Of a stretch of 62,463 nt of DNA, positions 36,306-44,826 are shown piece by piece; the stretch's first letter is position 1; each line of letters opens with the position of its first letter. The notes beneath the pieces are model-generated. The model had not been told where the DNA came from, made no database searches, and saw only the letters and a list, made by a program, of their open reading frames with translations. The translations under genes and the position numbers were made by a program. The stretch lies in NCBI GenBank assembly GCA_900550395.1, contig URSD01000012.1:1-62463 (forward strand), read 5' to 3'. Source of the stretch: an uncultured Porphyromonadaceae bacterium (GTDB lineage Bacteria > Bacteroidota > Bacteroidia > Bacteroidales > Muribaculaceae).

Positions 36306-38111
36306 CTTGCTCTTTTCCTGCGACAGGTCGCCGGCGGCATGCTGTGCCAGCTGGCTCTCGTTCGGGAAGAAGCGCACCATGCGCTCCAGCCGCAGGCGAT
36401 CAATGAGTTCGGTCTGCCTTGAGCTGGTTTCGCTACCCTTCTCGAAATCGGAACTGATATAAACCAGCGCGGGGATGTCGAGCAGTGTGGCGATGTTGTA
36501 TTCTATCTCTGTCATCGACGCATCCCAAATGGGTTCTACAAAGCCGTAGTTGCCGCCGAGTATGCATACGAATATATCGGAATCCATCACATGGCTGCAA
36601 CACATGTCGCGCGGATAACGGCTTTCCTGACCCCAGTTCTCATACATGTCGGCATACATTGCGCAGTTCTCCACCTGCCTCTTCACGGCCATGCGGCACG
36701 AGGCGAGATCCGACGTAGAGCTGATGAACACTTTCAGTATGTCGCCGTGCGCCGTCAGCGATTCGGCATGCAGTTCGAGGCACTTCTCGCACATGGCTAT
36801 GTCGCGCTGCAACGACGCTTCGGGCTTCGCTTCCTCCTTCGCGCGGGCACGTAGGGCTTCGAGTTTCTCGCTAAGCAGACGCCTTGCCGCGGCTATACGT
36901 GCGTTGCGGTCCTCGCGCGAGAAACAGCAGACCGCACAGGAGTTGTCAGTCGCTCCACCTACAGCAGTCTTGAACGAAACGTCGCCCTGCATCACACCGT
37001 TCAGGGCAATCTTTATCTTGCCGAGGAAAGCTCGCGCACGGCAGTCCGGCTCGACGGCCACTGCGAATTCCACGCTTTCGGCCTGACCTGTCCACATGAA
37101 GCCCTTGATGTCTGATTCCACATAGAAGTCGGCCGAGGGCCGTGGCGTCTGCGATAACTGAAAATCCAGGCGGTCGCCCATACGCAGCGGAAACGACAGA
37201 CTCCGGCTGTTGCGCTCCTCCGCGTCGGCATCGACCTCGCGCGCACGCAGAGTCACCTCGGCCTTGTCGGCCTGCGCGTGAATATACACCTGCACCATGA
37301 AGCTGTCGCCCCGGGCCACCCGTGCCGGAGCATATACGGTGGAGCGCAGATCTTCGTCACCGAGCCGCACCCGTGGAGCCGGAGATGGCAGAACTATCGA
37401 TGGCGCTGCCGATGCCGCATAGTCAGGCAGTCCGCCTAAGACAAAAGAAGCCAGACCACCAAGCAATCTTCCTGCAACCTTTTTCCACGGTTTCTTCCCT
37501 CTGTCGGATTCAGGAGCTCCGACATTCGGCATTATACTTGCTTGCAGCATATTGGCGGTCACCTCCAAAGCATCCCGGTAGGACGTCTCGCCCGTATCGG
37601 CCATATACGATACGGTCTTTTCGAGCAGATACATGCGGAAGTTCAGACCGGCAGCGTCTTGCTCTCCGATGAAGTGACGCCCCGGCGGACAGGCAAGAAT
37701 GAGTCTTGACATAAGACTCTCGGAGTAGCAGGACGTAACGTCGGCGTACTCGCGGAAATTGCACGGAAAGCCTGACACAAAGTCGTCCTCGCTCATCATC
37801 CTGCCGTTCAGCTCTATTTCGGGGGCGCGACAGGAATGATGGGCTATCACCACAAGCGTGTCACACTCCGGCATTCGCGCGAGTTCTTCAAACGGCGTTC
37901 CACACAGAATCTCGGCGCCAAGCGCCTCTATCCGGCCGAACATAGCCCGCATATCACTAGTAAGCGACCGGTATTCACGCCATAACGCCACAGCTGAGAT
38001 ATTGCGTCCGCGACGAAGCATGCCGATGAAATCCGATTCGCCGGACTCATACATTCTCTTGAACTGTTCCTCGTTCACGGGTACCGCGCAGTACACTCGC
38101 ACGCGCGACAT
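36285..38111 (-). CDS. Candidate conflict/signalling effector: caspase/CHAT-like N-terminus, beta-sandwich, C-terminal DUF4062
   Basis: I start at ATG 38111 (MSRVRVYCAVPVN, with GGAAAG 7 nt upstream); ATG 38141, overlapping the upstream stop as ATGCGTGA, is possible. The product is 608 aa. Residues 1-190: CDTLVVIAHHSC (His91/92) and YADVTSCYS (Cys128) have the spacing and beta-strand setting of CHAT/caspase-like His-Cys pairs; this is inference. A Lys/Gly linker (200-235) leads to a beta-sandwich (about 255-385, RVARGDSFMVQVYIHAQ and WTGQAESVEFAVAV). Residues 400-450 are helical. DUF4062 occupies 459-560: LKVFISSTSDLASCR, DIFVCILGGNYG, MTEIEYNIA. DUF4062 is TIR-like and found in STAND-type and defence proteins. 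The gene is paired with a zinc-ribbon membrane protein upstream. Function is not established. Confidence 0.72.
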   Translation of the reverse strand: MSRVRVYCAVPVNEEQFKRMYESGESDFIGMLRRGRNISAVALWREYRSLTSDMRAMFGRIEALGAEILCGTPFEELARMPECDTLVVIAHHSCRAPEIELNGRMMSEDDFVSGFPCNFREYADVTSCYSESLMSRLILACPPGRHFIGEQDAAGLNFRMYLLEKTVSYMADTGETSYRDALEVTANMLQASIMPNVGAPESDRGKKPWKKVAGRLLGGLASFVLGGLPDYAASAAPSIVLPSPAPRVRLGDEDLRSTVYAPARVARGDSFMVQVYIHAQADKAEVTLRAREVDADAEERNSRSLSFPLRMGDRLDFQLSQTPRPSADFYVESDIKGFMWTGQAESVEFAVAVEPDCRARAFLGKIKIALNGVMQGDVSFKTAVGGATDNSCAVCCFSREDRNARIAAARRLLSEKLEALRARAKEEAKPEASLQRDIAMCEKCLELHAESLTAHGDILKVFISSTSDLASCRMAVKRQVENCAMYADMYENWGQESRYPRDMCCSHVMDSDIFVCILGGNYGFVEPIWDASMTEIEYNIATLLDIPALVYISSDFEKGSETSSRQTELIDRLRLERMVRFFPNESQLAQHAAGDLSQEKSKLLRRQG

Positions 38112-38133
38112 CAGTTTCTTTCCGGAAGATAAT

Positions 38134-41100
38134 TCACGCATAGATTTCTGTATAATGGTCTGTAAGCAGAAGCGCAAAGCGCAGGCGCGTGGTTTCGCGC
38201 ACATCAGCGGGCGAGATGCCTCTGCGGCGCATCTCGCGGCGCAGGCGGAACTGATTCCACCGCCCGCGTTGTGTCTGCACATATTTCTTTATCATGGCGA
38301 TGAACCGCTGCAAGAGCGATTTGTGCATCTCAAATACCGCCTCGCCATCCTTCACCTCCACGCCAGGCCTGCCATCTCTCAGAAACCGACCTGCTCGGAT
38401 GGGTATGCGCACTATAGCCTTGTCGCCCGAAATCTCGGTCGTGTAATGGTTGAGGTCATATCTCACGAGAGGTATATCCGTTCCGTCGCCGCGTGGCATG
38501 CGGTAGGCCACGCCGTCTATTATGGCGCGCACGTTGACGCCCGCGGCGTCATAATTCTCTATCACTATTTCCTTGACCGGCGAGCCGTCGCCCTCCGCCA
38601 GGCTTCGCCCTATCTCGTCGAAAAGGTCGGTCAGCGACACGGCGTGTCCGTCGCGTTCAAAATCGTTGCCGTTGAAGCGGTAACTCATATGCGCCGCAGG
38701 GTCAAGGCCCCGCACCGTTCGCTTCCGGTCGCTGATGACATCGCTGCGCCTGCGCGCCGTTTTGCGGTCAGCTGTCCCAATATGTGCGTCGCCAAGGCGT
38801 CCCACGCGCCGCAGATAGTCCGGCGACAAGACGCCTCCTGCTACATCTGCGGCAGCTATATCCACAATCTGTTTTCCGAGGGTTTTATGGAGTCGCGGCG
38901 CTCCGGCTTTCTGCTCATTATTGACGCGAAAAACGGTAACGTCGGCATCAAGATTGTGGCCGCCGATACAATTTACCGAGTCAGAACTACGCCACGATTC
39001 CACCACTGTCGGCGTCTTCATCCATGTAGCCCTGCTGTTCTTATGGTACATTACCAATCCATCCTTATAGACCGATGTCTGCACATCGGGGACAAAAAAG
39101 GAAAGCATCAGTTTGTAATCGCGCCATGTGAGGTCAAGATATTTCTTAAAAACGCCTAATTGCCCTCGCTTATCGTCTGTCACATCATCGAATACACTCC
39201 TGATGCGAAGCCGCATCGGATTTTCAGGAGTCCAGCTAAGGCTGTTGTTTCTACGATCCAGCAGATAGCTTTCCAGCGAACTGAAGAAAGTTTCGTCATC
39301 CCTTGACGACATGACCATCTCGCCAAGAGTCTTCAGATAGTCATCAACGGACTTTATGCATTTATAGGCATTCGACGGAAGGTCCCTACCCCCGGCCAAA
39401 TAGGCTTCATACCCTTTCAGGGATACTGCCGAATCAACTTTCCCGACGCTATCAATCAAAGCACCGATGATCTCGTCGTGTTTCTTCTCGTAGTTACGTA
39501 TGTAATCGACCAGCCGTTGGGTGGCATCCCGCATCGGAGGCGTAACCTCTTTAATCGATGCCTTGCCCTTACCGACCGTTTTGTCGCCGAGATTGATGAA
39601 AATCTGATACAGCGCGCCGTACTGAACCACACGCACAAGCGTTGGATTGCTCAGCGAGGCGAAGAAATCGTAGGCCGTTTCCTCTGCACGATAGGCACGG
39701 CTGTCAGGGCTTGCATCCTCTGCACCGCCCGGAATATAGCTTACGGGCAGCGCGCCCGTACGGTTCAATGCATAGATCTTCATATCGCCGTAGTCCACGA
39801 TATAACCGGCACCTTTTGTGTTCCAGTTGAAAGTCAGCTCCGGCGAGCCGATATACTTTGTCACCCTGTCTTCAAATGCCCAATAAATTGGCTTGGAATA
39901 TGAAAAACGCGTGTACTCTATGTCGCCGTTCTCGCTCCACGATTTTAACATCTGGTCGGCCACATTGAGCAGATTTCCGTACTCCGTGTGCCACAGCCCC
40001 TCGCTCAGCAATATGGGAGCCCAGTCTTTGCCGCCGAGTTGCTTGCCGGCAAACAGATGATTCCTCTCGAAGCTCTGACTTAGATGACTGTCAATAGTCG
40101 TTGCCAGAAAGTCGAGAGTTTCCTGCCTTAAGGGCGGAAGCTCCCGCAGAGGCACCTCGCGTTCGCGCGCTATGACGGCTATTCGGCCTCTGCGCTTTAT
40201 GGCTCCGAGTATCAGATCGGTGTCGAGTCCGAATTTGCGGGCGTCGGGATAGAACTGATCCGGAGAGTTGTAGCCGGCCGAAACCACCCATGCCACAAGT
40301 CCCGGCCGCGTGCTGTAAAACAATCCGTAGCACTCCGTCTCAAGTATGTCGGCTATGGACTGTGGCGCGCCACGGCCATCAGAAGCCGAAAAGGTCTCGC
40401 AGCTGTCGCCTGCGAGCCAGCGGCGCAGGTCGTCGGCGCCGACACTAAGGTCAAGATCGCCCGTCGAGTAGGCACAAAAACGGTCCATGGAGTCCAGCGC
40501 TACGAAATCGGCCTTGTAATCAGTGCAATACAGCTTCTTGAACAGTTCGGAACGCAACTGCCCGATGTTCTCCACATTCTTCACCGATACGACAACGTCA
40601 GTGAGACTACCGTCATAACCGATGGGATATGAATAAAGCATCACACTGTCATCGTATTGTGAGAAACAGTCCTTTATGTCCGCGAGCGTAACACCTCGCG
40701 GCGGCTCGGAAATAAGGATGTTGAAACTGCTGTCGCTGTATGCGCGCAATCCCACCAGATGCACACTGTATGGATTTTTTGCTCGGAAGTCCGTCCACAG
40801 CTTATGGCTGTCGTACAGCGCCTCACACTCCACCGCGGCATCAGCCCGAGCGCTCCGGCGCGGAAGGGCAGCCAGAACCACACCCGATATTGCAGCCAAC
40901 ACACAAGCCCACGCCACAAAACGCCTCACCCGACGTCTGCGCGCAGGCTTCTTCTCCATTCTGCCGCAGCCCTCGCACCGCTTTTCTGCCGGTTCTTCTT
41001 TGTAATAATGCACTTTCCCGCAGTCCGGGCAACGATATTCATAAGGCTTGTCAGCATAAGCCGCATCCTCTCCGGCATGCAGCCGCATCACCCGGCCGCA

Positions 41101-41187
41101 CTTAGGGCAACGGCACAGCACTACCTCCTCCCTCGCAACGCCGAAAGAAAGATGACATCGGCAATAAGGACACTGTATTTCAGGCAT
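38134..41187 (-). CDS. Zinc-ribbon, single-TM large protein of unknown function, partner of the DUF4062 gene
   Basis: I start at ATG 41187 (MPEIQCPYC); a TTG start is 6 codons upstream. The product is 1017 aa. Zinc-ribbon pairs are C6-x2-C9 with C27-x2-C30, and C53-x2-C56 with C71-x2-C74. A basic stretch (KKPARRRRVRR, 79-89) and one hydrophobic helix (90-108) follow, then about 900 residues with no domain I recognise: mixed alpha/beta text, a stretch with many aromatic residues (SKPIYWAFEDRVTKY), and a basic C-terminus (QTQRGRWNQFRLRREMRRR). By the positive-inside rule the ribbons are cytosolic and the bulk extracytoplasmic, but this is a prediction. The downstream gene overlaps or follows by 22 bp, so they form an operon. 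Confidence 0.7.
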   Translation of the reverse strand: MPEIQCPYCRCHLSFGVAREEVVLCRCPKCGRVMRLHAGEDAAYADKPYEYRCPDCGKVHYYKEEPAEKRCEGCGRMEKKPARRRRVRRFVAWACVLAAISGVVLAALPRRSARADAAVECEALYDSHKLWTDFRAKNPYSVHLVGLRAYSDSSFNILISEPPRGVTLADIKDCFSQYDDSVMLYSYPIGYDGSLTDVVVSVKNVENIGQLRSELFKKLYCTDYKADFVALDSMDRFCAYSTGDLDLSVGADDLRRWLAGDSCETFSASDGRGAPQSIADILETECYGLFYSTRPGLVAWVVSAGYNSPDQFYPDARKFGLDTDLILGAIKRRGRIAVIAREREVPLRELPPLRQETLDFLATTIDSHLSQSFERNHLFAGKQLGGKDWAPILLSEGLWHTEYGNLLNVADQMLKSWSENGDIEYTRFSYSKPIYWAFEDRVTKYIGSPELTFNWNTKGAGYIVDYGDMKIYALNRTGALPVSYIPGGAEDASPDSRAYRAEETAYDFFASLSNPTLVRVVQYGALYQIFINLGDKTVGKGKASIKEVTPPMRDATQRLVDYIRNYEKKHDEIIGALIDSVGKVDSAVSLKGYEAYLAGGRDLPSNAYKCIKSVDDYLKTLGEMVMSSRDDETFFSSLESYLLDRRNNSLSWTPENPMRLRIRSVFDDVTDDKRGQLGVFKKYLDLTWRDYKLMLSFFVPDVQTSVYKDGLVMYHKNSRATWMKTPTVVESWRSSDSVNCIGGHNLDADVTVFRVNNEQKAGAPRLHKTLGKQIVDIAAADVAGGVLSPDYLRRVGRLGDAHIGTADRKTARRRSDVISDRKRTVRGLDPAAHMSYRFNGNDFERDGHAVSLTDLFDEIGRSLAEGDGSPVKEIVIENYDAAGVNVRAIIDGVAYRMPRGDGTDIPLVRYDLNHYTTEISGDKAIVRIPIRAGRFLRDGRPGVEVKDGEAVFEMHKSLLQRFIAMIKKYVQTQRGRWNQFRLRREMRRRGISPADVRETTRLRFALLLTDHYTEIYA

Positions 41188-41342
41188 AAGGCACAAATTT
41201 TCCAAAAATAAGAAAATCAGACCCCATACACAAGCTCTACACTAAATTTAACACACTTTAACGCATACCACGCAAGCGCATGGCCGCCCACATCGGTCCT
41301 AAATCCTCAACCTTAAACCCTAAGCTGCGCCCCCGCGCCCGC

Positions 41343-41376
41343 CCCCTCTTACCTATAAACTCTCAACCATAAACTC
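41343..41376 (-). repeat. Fragment related to the tail of the dispersed multi-hairpin repeat
   Basis: CCCCTCTTACCTATA with a following CTCAACCATAAACT closely resembles the tail of the repeat copy at 62161-62322 (read on its minus strand). The rest of the gap 41188-41379 is pyrimidine-rich with no gene; it holds the upstream region of the zinc-ribbon gene. Confidence 0.45.
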
Positions 41377-41379
41377 CCC

Positions 41380-43143
41380 TCACCGGTCATCGCTGAGGCG
41401 CACGGTGCCGCGAAGTACCGTCAGAGTCTCGCGGCGGTGGGCATAATCGCCGGAGCACAGCGAGTTGGCAGGATTGCTGCGCGGAGTCGTCACACCCATC
41501 ATCCCGCACATCAGGTCAAACAGTAAATCGTTGGTCCAGCATGCGTTACGATTGGCCTGCAAAGCCGCGTAACTCTCGGGATGGGCGTTGATGAAATCGT
41601 CGGAAGTCCACACGGCCAGAGGTATGCGCACGTCGCCAAAGCCGGAGAACACCGGCGCACGGTGCTTCTCGGGTATGATTGCATGGTCGCTGCAATACAC
41701 CATGGCCTTGAGATTCAGGTCACGGCAGCCGCGTTCCCACAGTTGCTGCAGGATTCGGTCCACGTACAGCATGGTGTTGTGATAGGTCGTGACCGTATCG
41801 TCAGGGCCGGCCGGCTTCCATCCGTCAAAGTCGGCCGGATAGCGGTTCTCAAAACTGAAATGATTGCCTTTCAGATGCACCACCACGAGATTGTCTACCG
41901 CCGGATCCACGCCGCCGAGCATCGGCAGCAGCTCCGCGTCATAAGGCGGCAGACCGGGATGCTGGTCGGTCCAGCGCGCCTCGTCGGCCTCGTCGGCAAT
42001 CACCGACACCTGCGAGAGGCTGGCCCCGAGATGGCCCTGGTTGCTGTACCAGTGCACACGGCGCCCTGCGGCACGGGCTATGTCTATGATATTCGTAGCG
42101 CGGCTGAAATCGGCCGCATGGTGCTGGTTCTTCTCGGTGAGAGCCTCCTCAAGTGCCGCAAATGTGTGCATGCCGCAGGAGTATGCGTTCGGAAAAGTCA
42201 TCCAGTGTCCGGCGTCGGTGCGGCGCATAGCGTTTAGCCAGGGAGTGGTGTCGCGCTCCATGTCGTCGCGGAAAGCGCTCATATAGTCGCGGTTGGCCGA
42301 CTCGCCTATCACCAGCATGACTGTCGACGGACCGCCGTACGGCTTGTCCTGAGGACGCACGTCGATGCCTCTGCGGCGCTCGGCGCGATGCTCGGGATAG
42401 CTGCCGAGGCGCCTTGCCTTGTCGGCCTTGGCTATCATAAAACTCACGAATCCGCTGCGCGACAGCAGGCTGCGGCGCCCGCCCGCACACATCAGCGCCA
42501 CGCACAGCGCCCCGGCACCCGCCACCAGGAAGGCCGGACGGGCAGGAGGCATTGCCGCGGCAGGCAGGTCGAGCCATATGCTCAGACCGGTGATGGCTAT
42601 AAGTCCGGCGGCTATCATGGCCGATACCCACCACGGATAATAGCGCATGAACTCAATCACCTCGTTAGTATTGGTCTGAGTCATAAGCCGGTAGCCATAC
42701 GCGTCCATGCACGTGCCGTACAGCACATAGAACACGGCCTGAATCACCACCGACGTAAGCAGAAGCAACTCCAAAGGCCCGACAAGCCACGCGAACGGGC
42801 CGCCGAGCAGCAGCAACGTACAGAGCACGCCGAACGCGAGCATACCCACGGCAGCATCCGAGCCGTGGTCGTAGCTCGCCTCCCGCCGCCCTCGGCTGAT
42901 GCGGAAAAGCAAAGGCCACGCCAGCTGAAACAGAAATGCCGCACCGGCCGCGAACCATACCTGGGAGGACTCGGGCGCATAGCCGGCCAGCGACATCGGC
43001 AACAGCGCCGCCACTGCCGTGAGCGCATACACGCACATGATGCGCAACAGCCCCAGCAGGCCGGTACGGCGGTTAAGTAATATATATTCAATCACGGCCA
43101 CAAGCCATATCCATGGGACGGCCGAAAAAAAGCTAATCTGCAT
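41380..43143 (-). CDS. Phosphoethanolamine transferase-like membrane enzyme (EptA/CptA, sulfatase fold)
   Basis: 587 aa. About five to seven hydrophobic segments fill residues 1-235, followed by an alkaline-phosphatase/sulfatase-type domain: VMLVIGESANRDYMSAF (metal-site Glu), FPNAYSCGMHTFAALEEALT (likely nucleophile Thr in SCGMHT), VVVHLKGNHFSFENRYP and YCSDHAIIPEKH (metal-site Asp-His). These enzymes transfer phosphoethanolamine from phosphatidylethanolamine to lipid A or other glycans on the periplasmic side, which can lower polymyxin sensitivity. It stands alone; the start ATG 43143 is divergent from the amylase gene. Lipid A as the target is not proven. Confidence 0.85.
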   Translation of the reverse strand: MQISFFSAVPWIWLVAVIEYILLNRRTGLLGLLRIMCVYALTAVAALLPMSLAGYAPESSQVWFAAGAAFLFQLAWPLLFRISRGRREASYDHGSDAAVGMLAFGVLCTLLLLGGPFAWLVGPLELLLLTSVVIQAVFYVLYGTCMDAYGYRLMTQTNTNEVIEFMRYYPWWVSAMIAAGLIAITGLSIWLDLPAAAMPPARPAFLVAGAGALCVALMCAGGRRSLLSRSGFVSFMIAKADKARRLGSYPEHRAERRRGIDVRPQDKPYGGPSTVMLVIGESANRDYMSAFRDDMERDTTPWLNAMRRTDAGHWMTFPNAYSCGMHTFAALEEALTEKNQHHAADFSRATNIIDIARAAGRRVHWYSNQGHLGASLSQVSVIADEADEARWTDQHPGLPPYDAELLPMLGGVDPAVDNLVVVHLKGNHFSFENRYPADFDGWKPAGPDDTVTTYHNTMLYVDRILQQLWERGCRDLNLKAMVYCSDHAIIPEKHRAPVFSGFGDVRIPLAVWTSDDFINAHPESYAALQANRNACWTNDLLFDLMCGMMGVTTPRSNPANSLCSGDYAHRRETLTVLRGTVRLSDDR

Positions 43144-43263
43144 CTATGTGTTCTTTTCGGATACAAATTTAATATTTTTTTAACAACGCACCTTGCCGAC
43201 AGACCATTTTACGCACCCAAATGCCAAATTTATAGCAAAAAAGACCACTGCGCAGGCAATACC

Positions 43264-43295
43264 CTTGGCCGTCTCACTTATTTTCAATACCTTTG
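43264..43295 (+). promoter_or_regulatory. Promoter of the alpha-amylase gene
   Basis: -33-like CTTG (43264-43267), 20-nt spacer, -7 TACCTTTG (43288-43295), 30 nt before the ATG at 43326. Confidence 0.65.
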
Positions 43296-43325
43296 TACTG
43301 TAAGCAATATATCATACTTTTTTTC

Positions 43326-44756
43326 ATGAAAATCAACAGAATCTTAACGGCAGCCCTGCTCGCAGCGGCATGCCTGCCCGCAACCGCCACACGAGACAAA
43401 GCCTCGCTGAGCGAGGACGAAGTGATACTCCACGCATGGTCGTGGAGCTTCGACACCATCGCCGCAAACATGGCCGACATCGCCGCCGCAGGCTATACCT
43501 ACGTGCAGACATCGCCAGCCCAGGCATGCTACGTGGGCGAGGACGGCGGAATGGCCCTCTTCAGCGAGCCCGGCGACAGCGTCCGCGGCAAATGGTACTA
43601 CTACTATCAGCCCACCGACTGGACCATCGGCAACTACATGCTCGGCGACCGCAACGCCTTCAAGGCCATGTGCGACAGCGCCTACGCCCACGGCGTCAAA
43701 GTGATCGTCGACGTTCTCCCCAACCACACCGCAGTCGACCACACAGCAGTCCTTCCCGGACTTGACAACGCCGTGGGAGGCCACGAGAACCTCTTCCACG
43801 CCAACGGTCTCACCGACATCACCGACTACAACGACCGCATGCAGTGCACCACCGGCAAGATGGGCGGACTCCCCGACGTCAACACCGAGAACCCCGATTT
43901 CCAGTACTACTACATGCAGTACGTCAACGACCTCATCAACCTCGGCGCACGCGGATTCCGCTACGACACGGCCAAGCACATCGGCCTGCCCAGCGACCCC
44001 CTCGACCCCAAGGCCGGGCGCAACAACTTCTGGGACGTAGCCACAGGCCGCGAAGCCGTCAAGGGTCTCTCCCTGCTCATGCCCGACAGCCTCTACATAT
44101 ACGGCGAGGTGCTTCAGGACCGCAACGTCAAGGAAGCCGAGTACGCCGAATACATGGACCTCGTCGCCAGCAACTACGGCCACGCCCTGCGCGAGGCCCT
44201 CGGCAAAGGCAGCTACTACGGAGCCGACCTCGCCGGCTGGCACCACCCTGCCCGGCCCTCGCAGCTCGTCACATGGGTCGAGAGCCACGACACCTACTGC
44301 AACCAGCACGAGTCGGCCGGCATGACCGACGACCAGGTGCGCGCAGGCTTCGTGTTCCTCACCGCACGCCAGCACGGACGTCCGCTGTTCTTCAGCCGTC
44401 CCGCCGGCAGCACCCGCGAGAACTACTGGGGCAACAACCGCATCGGCGCACGCGGCAATGATGAATTCAAGCACCCGGAGACCGTAGCCGCCATCAACTT
44501 CCGCAAAGCCATGGACGGACAGGTCGAGCACCTGTTCACGAGCAAGGACGGCGCCGTCGTTGAGATAGCCCGCGGCGAAAGCGGCGCAGCACTCGTCAAC
44601 TTCTCCGGCAAGCGTCAGCGCGTACGCCTCGACACCACCCTGCCCGAAGGCACCTACACCGACAGCGTCCACGGCGCCACCTTCACCGTCCGCAACGGCC
44701 TCCTCTCCGGCACACTCGACCCCCTCGCCTCATACATCCTCTACGCAAAAAACTAA
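43326..44756 (+). CDS. Secreted alpha-amylase (GH13)
   Basis: ATG 43326 gives a signal peptide (ILTAALLAAACLPATA). The product is 476 aa. Region I is VIVDVLPNHT, region II GFRYDTAKHIG (nucleophile Asp), region III YIYGEV (acid Glu) and region IV WVESHDTY. The WSWSFDTIAANM opening and a short C-terminal beta domain fit a GH13 alpha-amylase. It cleaves internal alpha-1,4 glucan bonds and probably works with the pullulanase at 24328 on starch-like glucans, though the two are 19 kb apart and no SusCD pair is in view. A bidirectional terminator follows. Confidence 0.92.
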   Translation: MKINRILTAALLAAACLPATATRDKASLSEDEVILHAWSWSFDTIAANMADIAAAGYTYVQTSPAQACYVGEDGGMALFSEPGDSVRGKWYYYYQPTDWTIGNYMLGDRNAFKAMCDSAYAHGVKVIVDVLPNHTAVDHTAVLPGLDNAVGGHENLFHANGLTDITDYNDRMQCTTGKMGGLPDVNTENPDFQYYYMQYVNDLINLGARGFRYDTAKHIGLPSDPLDPKAGRNNFWDVATGREAVKGLSLLMPDSLYIYGEVLQDRNVKEAEYAEYMDLVASNYGHALREALGKGSYYGADLAGWHHPARPSQLVTWVESHDTYCNQHESAGMTDDQVRAGFVFLTARQHGRPLFFSRPAGSTRENYWGNNRIGARGNDEFKHPETVAAINFRKAMDGQVEHLFTSKDGAVVEIARGESGAALVNFSGKRQRVRLDTTLPEGTYTDSVHGATFTVRNGLLSGTLDPLASYILYAKN

Positions 44757-44767
44757 CCCCAAGCAAA

Positions 44768-44801
44768 AATCCCCGCGCCCTCCCATTGTGGCGCGGGGAT
44801 T
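44768..44801. terminator. Bidirectional terminator between amylase and DUF4886 genes
   Basis: AATCCCCGCGCC (44768-44779) pairs with GGCGCGGGGATT (44790-44801): 12 bp with a 10-nt loop, and an A-run on the plus strand that is a T-run for the minus-strand gene. Confidence 0.85.
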
Positions 44802-44826
44802 CCTAATTAATCAGGTCAATATTCTG

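Noticed and set aside
24328..44756. A starch-utilisation (Sus) locus formed by the pullulanase and alpha-amylase
   Set aside because: The enzymes are 17-19 kb apart with unrelated genes between them and no SusC/SusD pair in the window.
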